Origin: Phytophthora quininea
Lineage: Eukaryota > Oomycota > Peronosporomycetes > Peronosporales > Peronosporaceae
Assembly (NCBI GenBank): GCA_011947345.1
Contig: JAAVTG010000035.1
Coordinates: 1 to 64,000, forward strand
DNA: 64,000 nt
Direction: 5' to 3'
The notes under the pieces are model-generated. The model had not been told where the DNA came from, searched no databases, and worked only from the letters and a program-made list of their open reading frames with translations. Below are positions 20,373 to 31,169 of the stretch, piece by piece (the first letter of the stretch is position 1; every line of letters starts with the position of its first letter). The position numbers and the translations under genes are program-made.

Positions 20373-22133
20373 ATGACGGAACTGCCGGAGCTGTCGAGGA
20401 CGCTGGACGGGGATGCGCCGCCTTCTTTACGTCGACAACCGTCACGCCTACAACCTCGAGGAAGTCTTGTCAGACGGCAGTCGTCTCGTCATAACAGCGT
20501 CTTTGCCGCCCCCAAACCAGAGGTGCCGCCACATTTGTTGAAAATGCTGCAAAAGACTCCGGAAGAACAAGAACGGCTGGCTGCAGCCAAGGCAATCCTC
20601 GCCGACGAGCCGGCACTTCGCAACGAGCAGAGCTTGGACTTGGTCTACGGTTGGATGCTGCAGAATTGCAAACAGTACAGCAACAACATTTTTGGCTCGG
20701 CACCAGAGTACATTCGACGCGAGATCTGTCGCCAGATGAGACTTATCAAGGTGAAAAGCCAGGGACTCGTGATCCGGCAAGGAGATACAGGCGATCGGTG
20801 CTACATTGTCGTCGACGGACTCGTCGATGTGTACATTAAAATGGAGAAACCAGTTGACGCTGTGGTGGGTCCTGCAGCTCCACCGCCCATGTTATCTACG
20901 ACGAAACAGAGGCGAATGTCCCGCCGATTAAGCATGGAAATACCGGCTGCCGGTGCAGATTACGGGCAATGGTGGCCAACCTCGGACCAGGGGCCATGTT
21001 TGGTGAAATTGTGTTGCTAAATCCCTCGGCAAGGAGAAATGCTACCATTCTGGCCTCGCAATTCACCGAGAGCTGCGACCTTATTTGTCTGGAGAGGGCT
21101 GATTATATTCGACTGGTACGGACGGCGTCCATGGAGGCTTCGCACTACAATAACGCTGAAGTGCTCGATCGGATGCATCTCTTCAGGGACTGGCAGAAGC
21201 ACGGTATGGCCGACAAATGATCGCGACTTACGTGATTCTCACTCTGTCGTGTCTTGAACCCACAGAGAAAATGCGTCTGGTTAGTGCTATGAGGTCACGA
21301 CATTTTTCAAGTAACGTAAGGAACCCTGGCTTGGCTAGTATTGGCGAGTATTAACTTTTTTGTCTTTAGGATTATCTGTACCATGCTGGATCTGAAGCAA
21401 AGTGGATGTACATTGTGACGTCTGGTGAAGTTATGGAGCGAGTCAACTGGACGCTCGAGTCTGCTGGCAACGACCCTGCCATGCGTCGTCTGTTGTTCTC
21501 CCAACCAGCTTCGAGAAAGAATCCTGAAAATATTGTCAACGTAGAGCTGACCCTGATCGGAGCTGGAGATGTCGCTGGGGAACTGCCGTTCGTGTCCTCG
21601 AAACGCAGTGCCAGCTTTGACATCAAGGCCATCACGGACGTCCAGGCCCTGGCGATCGACCGAAGGTACTACGAAAATGTCATGCTAACTGCGACCAAGG
21701 AAGCAAAACCTGAGGTTTACGCCACCGTTCGGAAGCTGCGCAAGTTTAGTCAAGACCGGGAAGATTGGCGACAACAGCGCATGGAGTGCGGGATATCTTA
21801 TCCTAGTGCACACGTCAACATGTAAGTGAACGACTAGTTTTTGTTGCTCTTGCTGATGAGTTTGGTATCGTTTTGGTTTGTAGCACATGGCATCTCATGC
21901 GGATGTCACATCTGACGTGTCCAAGGTGCGGCCAAAGGGGACATTTAGCTGTTGATACTTCAAAGTGCGAGAGCATTCCGCCTCGTACAACGAGCTCTGG
22001 AAAAGAAGGTAGCAATGGTGGAAAACGTTCGCCTTCGGTAGCTCATTTGCCAAGGAAGGCGTTGACTGCAAGACCTGCTCCTCTACGAAGGTGGCGTGTT
22101 AAATTTGTAGATCCCAACAAGTGCTACTACTAA
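20373..22133 (+). CDS. protein with two cyclic-nucleotide-binding domains and a C-terminal zinc knuckle
   Basis: It starts at ATG 20373 (MTELPELSRTLDGDAP). A basic N terminus leads into a first cNMP domain (VIRQGDTGDRCYIVVDG, about 20770-20820) with the phosphate-binding-cassette-like FGEIVLLNPSARRNAT (about 21000-21045), whose Arg is retained. The second domain (DYLYHAGSEAKWMYIVTSGE, about 21370-21430; VAGELPFVSSKRSASF) has a weaker cassette. A C-terminal CPRCGQRGHLAVDTSKC (CX2CX4HX7C) zinc-knuckle-like motif follows, and then a basic tail to TAA 22131-22133. Introns at 21204-21265, 21316-21369 and 21822-21883 all follow GT-AG and join the frames exactly. One frame break before 20975 is repaired by one A (GGCAATGG). 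There is no kinase or channel part, so it may be a regulatory or scaffold protein. The ligand (cAMP or cGMP) is not determined. Confidence 0.75.
21204..21265 (+). other. 62-nt intron, cNMP gene
   Basis: It begins GTATGG and ends CCCACAG; splicing joins WQKH to EKMRLVS. Reading through gives a stop at 21218-21220. Confidence 0.75.
21316..21369 (+). other. 54-nt intron, cNMP gene
   Basis: It begins GTAAGG and ends TCTTTAG; splicing joins HFSSN to DYLYHAGS in phase 0. Confidence 0.75.
21822..21883 (+). other. 62-nt intron, cNMP gene
   Basis: It begins GTAAGTG and ends TTTGTAG; splicing joins the AT of an Ile codon to C, giving VNITWHLM and the zinc-knuckle exon. Confidence 0.75.
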
Positions 22134-22387
22134 CGGACTTTTGGTGCAGACACGATGACACCCGCCAGCCCAACACTGCCCGTCCCGATACTGCTATTCG
22201 CGATTTGTTCGACGACTCTTATCTCCCCACGGCAAAAGAGCAACTGCAGAAATGTCGGGAACGAAACAAACTCGTGTAAATGGACACGCTGAAAAAGGTC
22301 GTGCAAAACCGTTTTGTACGTCCCAGCGTCCACTAGCTGAAGACTGCATAGACTCAGTCAAGGCATTGCTATCCGGTCTTATCAGCC

Positions 22388-24577
22388 ATGGCCTCGGTAC
22401 CTGCATCTGAAGACTTTGTTCTCGTGACGCGGTGGGTATTCAGCGTTTGGTGGCTCTTATTTCTCGGTGTACACGTTGTCACATGCGGGTATAATACGGC
22501 ATTTGCAGTCGCCTATTCGGAGCTCCCTGGCACCACATTGAGTAGCGATATGGCATTCTACCATCTTGGAATGAGTTCCGAAAATTACGAACTCATTGCT
22601 GTTGTCCATGCGGCAATGGCGTTAATGCACGGACTGGCAATTTTGCTCATGTTGGGCGGTTCACTCTGGTTGAAAACACTAGCGTTTACCCCGTGGAGTA
22701 GTCTCAATAATGCAGCTAACAGTGTTCAGCGACCTGCAACAATTTCGAAGCATGAAGAACGTACAAGTTCTCTACTGCATCGAGTAGCTGCGCAGCTTAC
22801 CGACCGATATGGATTTTTAGGCGTCAATGGGAAGCATTTCCACGTCTTCTTTACGTGCCGCGAAGGGATCGAGACCATATTCCAGACATTTCAAGCCTAC
22901 CGCATGAGCCTCCACCTCCCGAGCATGCTGCTAAACCGATTTTACGTGGTGGCGTTGGTGCTCAACTGCTGGTCCTCGGTGATCATTTACACGTTCCTGT
23001 TCCGCAACGACGAAGCAAGGAAACGGTTCACCAGTATCGCCTGCGACTGTGTGCTCAACCTCATTGCGTGTATGGGAATGGTGTTGATTGTAGTGTTCAA
23101 GTACGCGCCTCAGTATGATCCTGAGACCAAAACGTTTGGAGTGAACCCCTGGTACAACGATGTCTGGGCAGCACAAGCATTGAATGACTTCCAGTTGGTC
23201 GTGGTTACTTCGGGCTGGGATTTGTTAGGTCGATTAATTTTCTCGCTAGGTTTGCTGGTGACGACTTCCAACATGAAGGAACTGCTTTGCTGTGTCGAAT
23301 ATCTAAGCCACACGAAGATTGCGGCGCAGAAGATGCCAACGGTCAAGGTCAAACTCAGAGAGGACGGGGTCGAAGTCTTCGAGTCTGTTAATCTTAAAAT
23401 TCCTTCATCGAAAGTATCGCCACAAGTTCCGCCCAGTAAAGTCAAAGCTCTATCCGCTCGTGGTCGCTTTTGGCGAGCAGCAATGCGTGGAGTTCATCTG
23501 CTCTTTTTCATGTGGGGATTTTTGGTGCTGGGTCTGCACATCCAGTCTTCTGGGCAGCCGTCACTAAAGCAATGTACTCTGCAAGTTCGACCGTGGGCTG
23601 TCTCGCAACCTTCGTGTTTTCTTTTGTGTCTCGACTGCTACAGACTTGGGATCACTGGCCAGATACACGAGGTTGACGCGAGCTGGCAGGAATTTGACGG
23701 GTCTACGGTATTTATCCTCTTGATCAAGCACTGCCCCTCGCTCGATGTGCCTGACGTGTTCAACGAGTTCCACAGACTCATCAGTATCAAAATTTATAAC
23801 ACGACGATTGTGCAGTGGAGAGAATCGGCGGCTTTCACCGATACGAACCACCCAGGACTGCTGTCGCTCATGATGGCTCGGGTGAATATGACCGACGGGC
23901 TGATGCCTCTCGGGTTCCAGTCGGCTGATACCCCGCAACAATTGTACGACTTTGAGTGGTGCATCACCAACCTCCGCGAGTTGCCCGACGATCTCGACTC
24001 CAAGTGGCTGCCGGGCGGGTATATCATCATCGAGTACAGCCAACTGGAGGAAGTGCCCAGCGTGATTATCAAGCTCACACCAGCGGGATATTTCTCGCTC
24101 GGCGGCAACCCCATCAGCGAACTACCGCCAGAACTGTTCGAGATTGAAGGTTTGCAACAGATTGGCGTTGGCGACACCAAGATCCAGCAACTTCCTCACG
24201 AAGTTACTCGCCTCTCCTCCACGCTGACGGCGATCTTCGTAACGAATACCAACGTATCGTACTTTTGGTCCTGGACGGATGCAATTCTGCAGCGGACGAG
24301 TTTGGTTGCTGGATACCTTCCCATTTACGCGGGAGGCTCAGCTTACTGCTCCGAGCTGGAGATGATCGCAAATGGATCCTCCAATAACTTTGGTGTTCCT
24401 TATTCGCCGGAATATTCATCGCAGCTTATGGACCCGACCAAAGCAAAGAGTGACGGCGGAGAGATTTGGTTGTCTGTGGATTGTAGCCCCGAATTGAGTG
24501 GCTTCACTGGGCCAGTTTATCCACTCGACGCTGAAGACCGACGGAATGCTCTCAACTATTCGGCACTAAAGACGTGA
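22388..24577 (+). CDS. polytopic membrane protein with C-terminal leucine-rich repeats
   Basis: This is a single uninterrupted frame of 729 residues from ATG 22388. Hydrophobic segments occur near residues 16-38, 68-95, 182-203, 216-236, 265-290 and 375-392. The C-terminal third carries a short leucine-rich-repeat array: NLRELPDDLDSKWLPGG, LEEVPSVIIKL, NPISELPPELFEIEGLQQI and TKIQQLPHEVTRL, of the plant/bacterial LxxLP type. After the last repeat comes a Cys-containing region (AYCSELEM, VDCSPEL) that could cap the LRR. No kinase or other catalytic domain is present. I do not recognise a named family. The architecture resembles oomycete-expanded LRR membrane proteins, and a sensing or binding role is only inferred from the LRR. 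Confidence 0.8.
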   Translation: MASVPASEDFVLVTRWVFSVWWLLFLGVHVVTCGYNTAFAVAYSELPGTTLSSDMAFYHLGMSSENYELIAVVHAAMALMHGLAILLMLGGSLWLKTLAFTPWSSLNNAANSVQRPATISKHEERTSSLLHRVAAQLTDRYGFLGVNGKHFHVFFTCREGIETIFQTFQAYRMSLHLPSMLLNRFYVVALVLNCWSSVIIYTFLFRNDEARKRFTSIACDCVLNLIACMGMVLIVVFKYAPQYDPETKTFGVNPWYNDVWAAQALNDFQLVVVTSGWDLLGRLIFSLGLLVTTSNMKELLCCVEYLSHTKIAAQKMPTVKVKLREDGVEVFESVNLKIPSSKVSPQVPPSKVKALSARGRFWRAAMRGVHLLFFMWGFLVLGLHIQSSGQPSLKQCTLQVRPWAVSQPSCFLLCLDCYRLGITGQIHEVDASWQEFDGSTVFILLIKHCPSLDVPDVFNEFHRLISIKIYNTTIVQWRESAAFTDTNHPGLLSLMMARVNMTDGLMPLGFQSADTPQQLYDFEWCITNLRELPDDLDSKWLPGGYIIIEYSQLEEVPSVIIKLTPAGYFSLGGNPISELPPELFEIEGLQQIGVGDTKIQQLPHEVTRLSSTLTAIFVTNTNVSYFWSWTDAILQRTSLVAGYLPIYAGGSAYCSELEMIANGSSNNFGVPYSPEYSSQLMDPTKAKSDGGEIWLSVDCSPELSGFTGPVYPLDAEDRRNALNYSALKT

Positions 24578-24754
24578 ATGACGCGAATGAGACTTTCTGA
24601 AGTGGTTTAATGGTTCGAAGAGGAGGGTTTTAAGCGCTTAGGAGTGAGAACCTTGACAGATCTGCTTGTAGATTGCATGTCCTGTGCAGCGTCGCTTCGT
24701 GATGCGGCACTACCACGCAGCTATTCCAATGCTAGAGCGCTTGTTGACAAGAAT

Positions 24755-27290
24755 TCATTATAAATGGTTGAACTTATCGCTGCAAATCTACTACACGCAC
24801 TGTGGTTGCTCGTCTCGACTGGTAACACTCTCGGCCAGCTCGATGAAAGCGACCGGACAGAATTTCGCAGCAATGGTGCGGCAGCTAGCATGGTTGAACA
24901 ATGGCGGCAACAAGTGCCGGTTTAGCTCGGTGGTCTTGGGGTAGTGGCAGGCTCGATTACTTCACGTGGATTGATACGGCTTTTGGTGAGATCATTGTGG
25001 CAGTCGGCTCTGACGGGTGTCACCATACAGCAGCCAAATATGCACGGCATCACTCGCTGGAACGTTCATCAAGGAGATATGAGTCCTTGGTTCGTCTCGC
25101 TCGGTAGGATCCGCATGCGTCATGAGGAGGAAATGGCCTCCAAAACACGTTCGGGATCCGCACACGACGACAGAAAATAGCAAGCTGATCGGGAGTAATG
25201 AGTCCCAATAGCTCTGTTTCGTCGTTGCAAGTACCGATCTTGATAACGTGAACACAAACGTTGGCTCCACTTGCCTGCACATACCCAGCGCGAGGAAGAG
25301 ATGAGTTCCCCAGGCGATAGTGCTGGCATAAATTCGAGTAGTAGACGAACGACTCCGAAGGGCTTGTCCGTCATTGCCGCCAGGTTTGTTTGCCACAAAT
25401 GCAAACCATGTAGTCGGGAGACGACTGTCCGTTCTGGTCGCGGATATTCGGGTTGGCTCCGTTGAGCAGCAACGTCTTGACGACTTCAGGGTGTCCGACC
25501 AAAACGGTGCTGGCAGTTGTATCGCTGTCACGTTCATCAATCAAGGGGATATGTGTCCCCTGTGTGTTTCAGCCGCAGCGCGTGAGACGGAGGAAATGAT
25601 CTCCAATACACGTTCGGGATCCACACACGACCGACCAAAGATGACGAGCTGGCTAGGAGTAATGGGTCCCAGCAGCTCGTTTTCTTCGGTGCGAGGAACA
25701 TGAATCCACCGAGACGGAAAACACAAACGCAAACGCTGATTCCTCTTGCCTGCTCGCATCAAGCAAAACACTGAGAAATGAAGCTCACCATTCCACGAGA
25801 TTGAACGCGACTGCGCTGGCTGGGAGAAATGAGTCCCAGCCAACTACTGCACGCAATCCCTCGGCGATCCGGCGACGAGAAGAAAATGACCTCCTCGTAC
25901 CGGATCACCCCCACCTACTGATACAGCCAGGGAGCAATGAGTCCCTGGCATCACAGCAAGTTGGCGAGGGTGAAGACCAGAGGAAGTGATGAGTTCCCCA
26001 GTCTATTCATGCGGCAGCGCAGGCATCAATCCGAGGAGTAGGCGAACGACCTCAATGGCCTGTCCGAGTCGTAGTAGAAGCACTGAGCGAGACCACACAG
26101 TCTCCGAGGAACGGAAAAGTTGGATACAGTAATAAAACATGTTCAGTGTACACGCGAGCCATTTCCATCTCCAGTGATCGCGTCCACTGCTGCACCAGTC
26201 GTCAATAAATATTGCTCTTCATCCCGACCAGGAAAGAAGCCATGAACGTCGTCTTTCCTTCTGGTGAAGAAATATTCGATAAAGCTCCAGCGTTCAAGCG
26301 ACTTCCGATGGTAGAAATTCTACTGCAGATTGCAACGCTGGATATCACGCGTATTCGGTCGGAAGCCAGAACTTATCATCAAGAAGCCGTCCAGCCCACT
26401 GACTTCGATACGGTAAAGTTAAGATATCTTTGTCCAGCAGAATCCCAGGGTAATGGGCTTGTTCACGCTCGATTTTCTCTCGGTATTTAACCCGTATTGC
26501 TTGCGTTGGACCAGAGTGATGAACTGGCGCACCATTTCTTGTACTTGTCGCTGCATTTCCGTCCTGACATCCGATAAAGCATCGCCATTAGGAACGCGAG
26601 CTTCACCCAGAAACAAACCAAACCAGCAAAAGCAGCAGACCGCTATCGAGAGCCGCGTTGACAAATCGATCGCTTTCACACACCACGAACTCAGCAACAG
26701 TCGGAGCAGCAATGACGGCTGGAGCAGCAACTTTGCTTGGACTTTGGCGCTTCTGCTACTACCTCTGACGACTGCATGACCGCTTCTTTTCGGGCGGATC
26801 CACATCGCTGGTTATCGTTGAAATTGACCAAGCAGCAGCAGCTTTGACTTCGATTAAACAATACTTGAGCGACTGAAGCACATCCACGATCGGCCATCGC
26901 AGTAAAGCGGACTCTGCTTGAGCGCATTGCTCGACAGAAAGTGGCCACTCGCTTGCTGCCCGCAAACTCTTGGAACTGGTAGATCTCCCCACGACCGAAT
27001 AAAGTCGCATTCTCGCTAAATGAAGCAGGCGTTTGATATCCACCAGGAGTCATCATCAAATTGCTCAGCAGCGTCAACAGCGACACACAGAATGGAGGTG
27101 GAAAGAGCTAGGAATTTGGAATTCTGCAGCAGTTTTCCAGGGCCGACAGCATTGTGTTCTCCACCGTGGTCGGCTTTCGCCGGTCCGGAATGCAACGTTG
27201 TCTTGCTCGGAGCCGATGCCAAAATACTAGGACTGTGGGAGCAGCACTCTCAGCGTCCAACTTGGAAGCAATCAGCTAGTTGAAATCCGT
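24755..27290 (-). pseudogene. ankyrin-type gene, divergent inverted copy (unit 0)
   Basis: On the minus strand this is the counterpart of the downstream half of the cassette in units 1-5. The 3' kilobase (25990-24755) is highly similar to units 1-5. It includes the ankyrin-like block GHPEVVKTLLLNGANP (about 25500-25450) and the palindromes with CTCATNNC loops. The 5' part (27290-26200) is much more diverged; recognisable pieces are CVAVDAAEQFDDDSWWIS (near 27070) and KQYGLNTERKSSVNKP (near 26480). The reading frame changes repeatedly. At least one change (the TTTT run before LVGHPEVV) could be a one-base homopolymer error, but the number of breaks in the 5' part makes a decayed gene likely. 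Confidence 0.5.
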
Positions 27291-27565
27291 CGTGAGAGCG
27301 CCGGAAACCGAGAGATAGACGTCCACATCATGGCAGCGTTCCCTCAACGGCGGGAAACTCAACTGCTTCTCGAACTCATTGGGTCACACCAACTTACACA
27401 GCAAGCCGATCGGTGCTGTTTCGCCAACATTTGGTGCATTTGACGGAGCTGGCCTCGACTTCGCAGACGGCACCGCCAACGGCAACCTTCACTTCGCTTC
27501 ACAACACAAAGCAGCCTCCAAGCGCCAACCATTCACTGTTGGCGCTGGGTAATCTCTTGCGAGAT

Positions 27566-29336
27566 TCAGTGTTCGTTTACCGAACGAACCTTGCGCAAGG
27601 CCCCTCCAAACACACGCGAGATCGTCAGTTGGAAATTCCGTGTCGTCTTAGTCGGAACGCGACTTGGCACCACCATGGACCTCGCTCTGAGCGAAGACGC
27701 TCGCTTTCTCGACAGCTCAAGCAACGAGTTCGTCCGCTTTTCTGGCTTCGACCACTGTGTGCTGCCGCGTTGAGCCTTGAGGGATTCGCCAAGTTGGCGA
27801 GCAATGCGCGTTCGGAGGTTCCCCTTCAGGTCAGTCTGGATCCTCGCTGCCACTTCAGCACCAATATATGCTGCGTTGGGGGCCAGCTTGGTACAAGCCA
27901 GACGCAGCTCACCTTGCACGAGCTCAGGTTTCTTTGACGGACACAGCTCCAGGTCTCCAATGCTCTGCTCGATCGCAGTATCCGTGCCTCCAGCTAGTAC
28001 ACGCCAAGACGCCAAGTTGCGATCGTTGTCACCGGCATTAAGAAGTGGGGCCTTGTTGATCGCTGTCAGGGCGTTCAACGCATGCCGACGCGTACCAACA
28101 GCTACTTGCCAGTCCACAGGGACGACCGGGCACACCTCGGGAACGACGTCCAGAATTGTCTGCAGCACGTTGATCTTTTCTTCGCTCAGTCCCCAAGGTT
28201 GGCTGGTAATCTGCTGCAGCACAACCTTCTCCACATTCACTTGAGTCATCACTTGCTGAGAATGCTCCACGCCGGTCTCGAAATCGTCTTGGCGCCCTTG
28301 ACCCACACCCGTTTGATGGTGTTGCACAGCAACTGCCACATCCACATCCTTGTTCTGGAGCACCTGCTTCAGATCCGCTACACGCTGCCGAGCGCCTTGT
28401 TCCGTCCGAGCTTGCACTGCCTGCTGCTGTTGTCGCTTCAGCCGCACCGCCTGAGTCTTCACGGTGTCTTCCAGTTCACGAATTTGTGCTTGTAGATCGG
28501 CCACAGAACGCTGAGACTGCGCCAACTCAGCGGCGAGCTTGTCCTTCTCCGCACGAACGTGGCGGAGTTCTCGTTGGGCATTCGTAGCGCCATCTCCACG
28601 ACTTGTAGAGGCCGTCGGACGTTCGCGACACTTGACAGCAGGTGCAGGCATCTTCGTCAGCTCTTGGGTGGCCGTTGTAGCAGCACGTACGGGACGCTTC
28701 GGCGCAGCAGCACGTAGGTTCTTGATCTCGCGCTTGGCCGCAGCAGGAGCACGTTCAGGACATGTAGGACCAGAACGAGGGCTCGATCTCGCACCAACGC
28801 CGTCACTCGATCCGCCGGACACCACGCCCGTCGCCTCCGTCGAGTCGTCTCGTGGGAGCTCGATGCTCGTCGTCGCGCGGTCGCCGCTCTCGCCCTTCGT
28901 CATGCGCTTCTCCAGCCGAGCGTTGCGAGCGACGTATGTGGCCTGCCTCTTGGCCGTGTCGATGGCGAGTCGGATGGCCGACGTCCAGGCCTTGGACGAC
29001 GACAGGTCCTGGGCCCGGAACTTCTTGCATTTGCCGCCCGCGTCGACGTTAAAACGGAGGGGTTCTGGCGCGTCGTCAGCAGCTTTGGAGGCTCCTTCCT
29101 TGGGTCCAGAGTCAGCCTGCCGCACTCCAAGTTGCCAGCGGGGAGGCGGCGCTTGTACTCCAGCACCGGCACGGGAACGGGGAGCCGCAGCCATCCGACG
29201 TGAGCCGCATCGCCACCTCTCGCCTGCATTGGATACACGTTAGGTAATCAATCCAATCCAAAGATAGCAGTGGGATCACTTACCACACCATGGGGCTGGT
29301 CTCCATCTCCACCTTGTTCTTACACAGGCTCGGCAT
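27566..29336 (-). CDS. PH-like/coiled-coil protein, divergent inverted copy (unit 0)
   Basis: Exon 1 is 29336-29284 (MPSLCKNKVEMETSP), followed by a 60-nt intron (29283-29224, GTAAGT...AATGCAG) and one long exon. The N-terminal part has a PH-like block ending FRAQDLSSSKAWTSAIRLAI, followed by a basic Ser/Ala/Thr-rich linker and a coiled coil (ELAQSQRSVADLQAQIRELE). Up to about 28480 it is nearly identical to units 1-5. Beyond that it diverges strongly and ends early at TAA 27568-27566 without the C-terminal hydrophobic segment available to the array copies. Two frame inconsistencies in the first 250 nt sit at C runs, as in all copies. The function is unknown; PH domains commonly bind phosphoinositides. 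Confidence 0.6.
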
Positions 29337-29424
29337 CCTGTTCTCTCTCTCTCTCTCTACCTTCTCTCTCTTGCTTTCTCTCCTCTCCTCTTGATCGCGT
29401 GGTGCTCTTCTCGCTCCGCTGCGT

Positions 29425-29498
29425 TGGGCGCGAAAAGAAGTATGGGCGCGAAACTTCAGAAGGCGCGAAACTTCAAAAGGCGCGAAACTTCAAACATT
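29425..29498 (-). promoter_or_regulatory. TTTCGCGCC cluster upstream of the unit 0 gene
   Basis: On the minus strand there are three tandem GAAGTTTCGCGCC units plus one CTTTTCGCGCC, about 90-165 nt upstream of ATG 29336. TTTCGCGC is the textbook E2F/DP site in animals and plants. Confidence 0.5.
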
Positions 29499-29705
29499 AT
29501 CAGAATCAGAGACTCTCCTGCGATCGACTGACCGGCATCGTGGTGACTGATCAGCGCAATCACCACTGATGACACACGGACGTGGAGGCGTCCCAGCAGA
29601 TTTGCAGGCCGATACGTTCGTCCCAGATGTAGACCGGAGAAGTTTTACGGAGTGCTGATAGTGATTTCAGTTCGAAAAGATGACTTAAGTATATTCTTGT
29701 TTAGC

Positions 29706-30692
29706 CTAGTTGGTGACCTTTACTCCAACCTCAGTTTTTTTGTTTTGCTTCCTCCTCGGCATTTGTGGACGGCTCAGTGCAGATCGATGGTTGATGGGTT
29801 GGGGATGATATGCTGGTAGCTTCCGCCCGCGTGAACTCTCAAAAGTGCGCCGTGCAATACCCCTGAGTGATCTTGTGTTTTCCGCAGCCCTCCATGGAAG
29901 GCGCATCTGCCTCTCACTTGCACTTGCTTTTAGCATCCCGAAACACCGCAACGAGGCCCGCCTCCATGTTCGAAATAATACCTCGGATTTTGGCCCGCCT
30001 GCGTGAGCGAGTTCTGGGCAGCCCTCGACCTTACACTGTGGTGTCTTCCTAGGTGGGCGGCGTGTTTTCGAGGCTCGCTGTCGTGGCGTAAACTTTCCTT
30101 CCTGTTTCTCCGGTTGGCGCCACAACTTTTCGCTGGTGTTGCTTTCAATGTTCTCGTGGCCAAGCTCAGCTCGATGGTCGACACAGTGTGTACCATCGTC
30201 TCTGATCCACTTCATGCAACCATTCATCTTGCATGTCTTGTGGCTCTTCCGATAGCCCCTACGTTCATTTCCTGACGAAATCATCCGACTGAATGCCTGC
30301 AAATCACTTTCCGCTCCTTTCTAGTCTTGGTGCTCGCCGCAGTACAGCGGAACCTTTCCATTACGCATCGCCAACTTCAGGCAGCTCGTAACTTCGCACA
30401 CATTGCGAGGTCTCACCATGCTCGAAGAGATTGGACTGCCCAGTTGAACGTCGTCGTCATCAACACTGCAACTAGCCCGAAGAGCCGAAGCAGACTGGCC
30501 CTCTTCACGCTTATTTACCATCATAGCGGACGAGGCCAGCGATGGGATCAGCTGGAAAGTTTCCTCTGCAAGAGCTCCGAGGCTTGGTCGCTCGTGTCCA
30601 GACGAATGTAGTGTCTCCTTCTCCTCAGTAACATTCCCTTTTTCTTCCCAACAAAGGCAGCTCGCTGCCTCTTCCTCTCTCGACCTCCGCAC
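29706..30692 (-). pseudogene. WRKY19-like C/H zinc-finger pseudogene
   Basis: The frame from 30692 carries the first C/H finger (VCEVTSCLKLAMRNGKVPLY then CGEHQ). It meets an in-frame TAG at 30321-30323 and continues in the same frame with a second finger (CKMNGCMKWIRDDGTHCVDH). A third (QCKVEGCPELAHAGG) then shifts frame near 30010. The neighbouring frame continues HGGGPRCGVSGC to another stop, with further similarity after it. A nonsense codon together with a frame loss and a second stop points to a real pseudogene. It is the same family as the gene at the left end of the window. Confidence 0.65.
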
Positions 30693-30698
30693 AGTGCG

Positions 30699-31058
30699 CT
30701 ACAGAACGACAATCTCCTTCTTCTGGCTCTCCAACCTCTCTCTCGCGACTGCGGTGGAGCCAAACTGCTTGAGAAAGAACTCGGCGTCCTTCTGGATGCG
30801 ACTCACCTCGTCCGCCTCGCTGTTGGAGCTCTCGGTCTCCTCCACACTCAAAGTCTCTGCACTTTTACGTTCCTCGTCGCTAGATTTATTACTGCAACCC
30901 TGTAGACGCCCCACGCAGCCCTCGAGACGAGACGCTGGGTGCAGCTCTGCTGCTGCCTCAGCTTGCGTCGAACGGCGTTGGTGGAGCCGAACGCGTCCAG
31001 GAAGAAGTGCACGTCCGCACGTGATCTCCTCCAGCTCCTCGCCGCTCAATGTAGCCAT
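30699..31058 (-). CDS. hypothetical protein with duplicated FFLxxFGST motif
   Basis: This open frame of 119 residues runs from ATG 31058 (MATLSGEELEEIT) and is rich in Glu and Ser. Near its C terminus it has AEFFLKQFGSTAVARERL. In a neighbouring frame at about 31015-30960 the sequence reads VHFFLDAFGSTNAVRRKL, so the gene probably contains two copies of this motif with a frame break between them. No family is recognised. It is divergent from, and close to, the hydrolase at 31170. Confidence 0.4.
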   Translation of the reverse strand: MATLSGEELEEITCGRALLPGRVRLHQRRSTQAEAAAELHPASRLEGCVGRLQGCSNKSSDEERKSAETLSVEETESSNSEADEVSRIQKDAEFFLKQFGSTAVARERLESQKKEIVVL

Positions 31059-31169
31059 GTCTTTTCAGGATTTTACAATAAAACATTTTTGGGGTCCGAC
31101 GTTGACGGCAACAACTTGCAACAGGACCGACCAGATGGAGTCGTCGAGTCATTCGTGAATCCGTCTACT

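Noticed and set aside
28539..29243. Long open frame on the strand opposite the PH-like gene (234 aa), repeated opposite each array copy
   Set aside because: It is repeated only because the sense gene is repeated. It has no start context, domain or independent conservation, and it follows from the GC-rich third positions of the sense frame.
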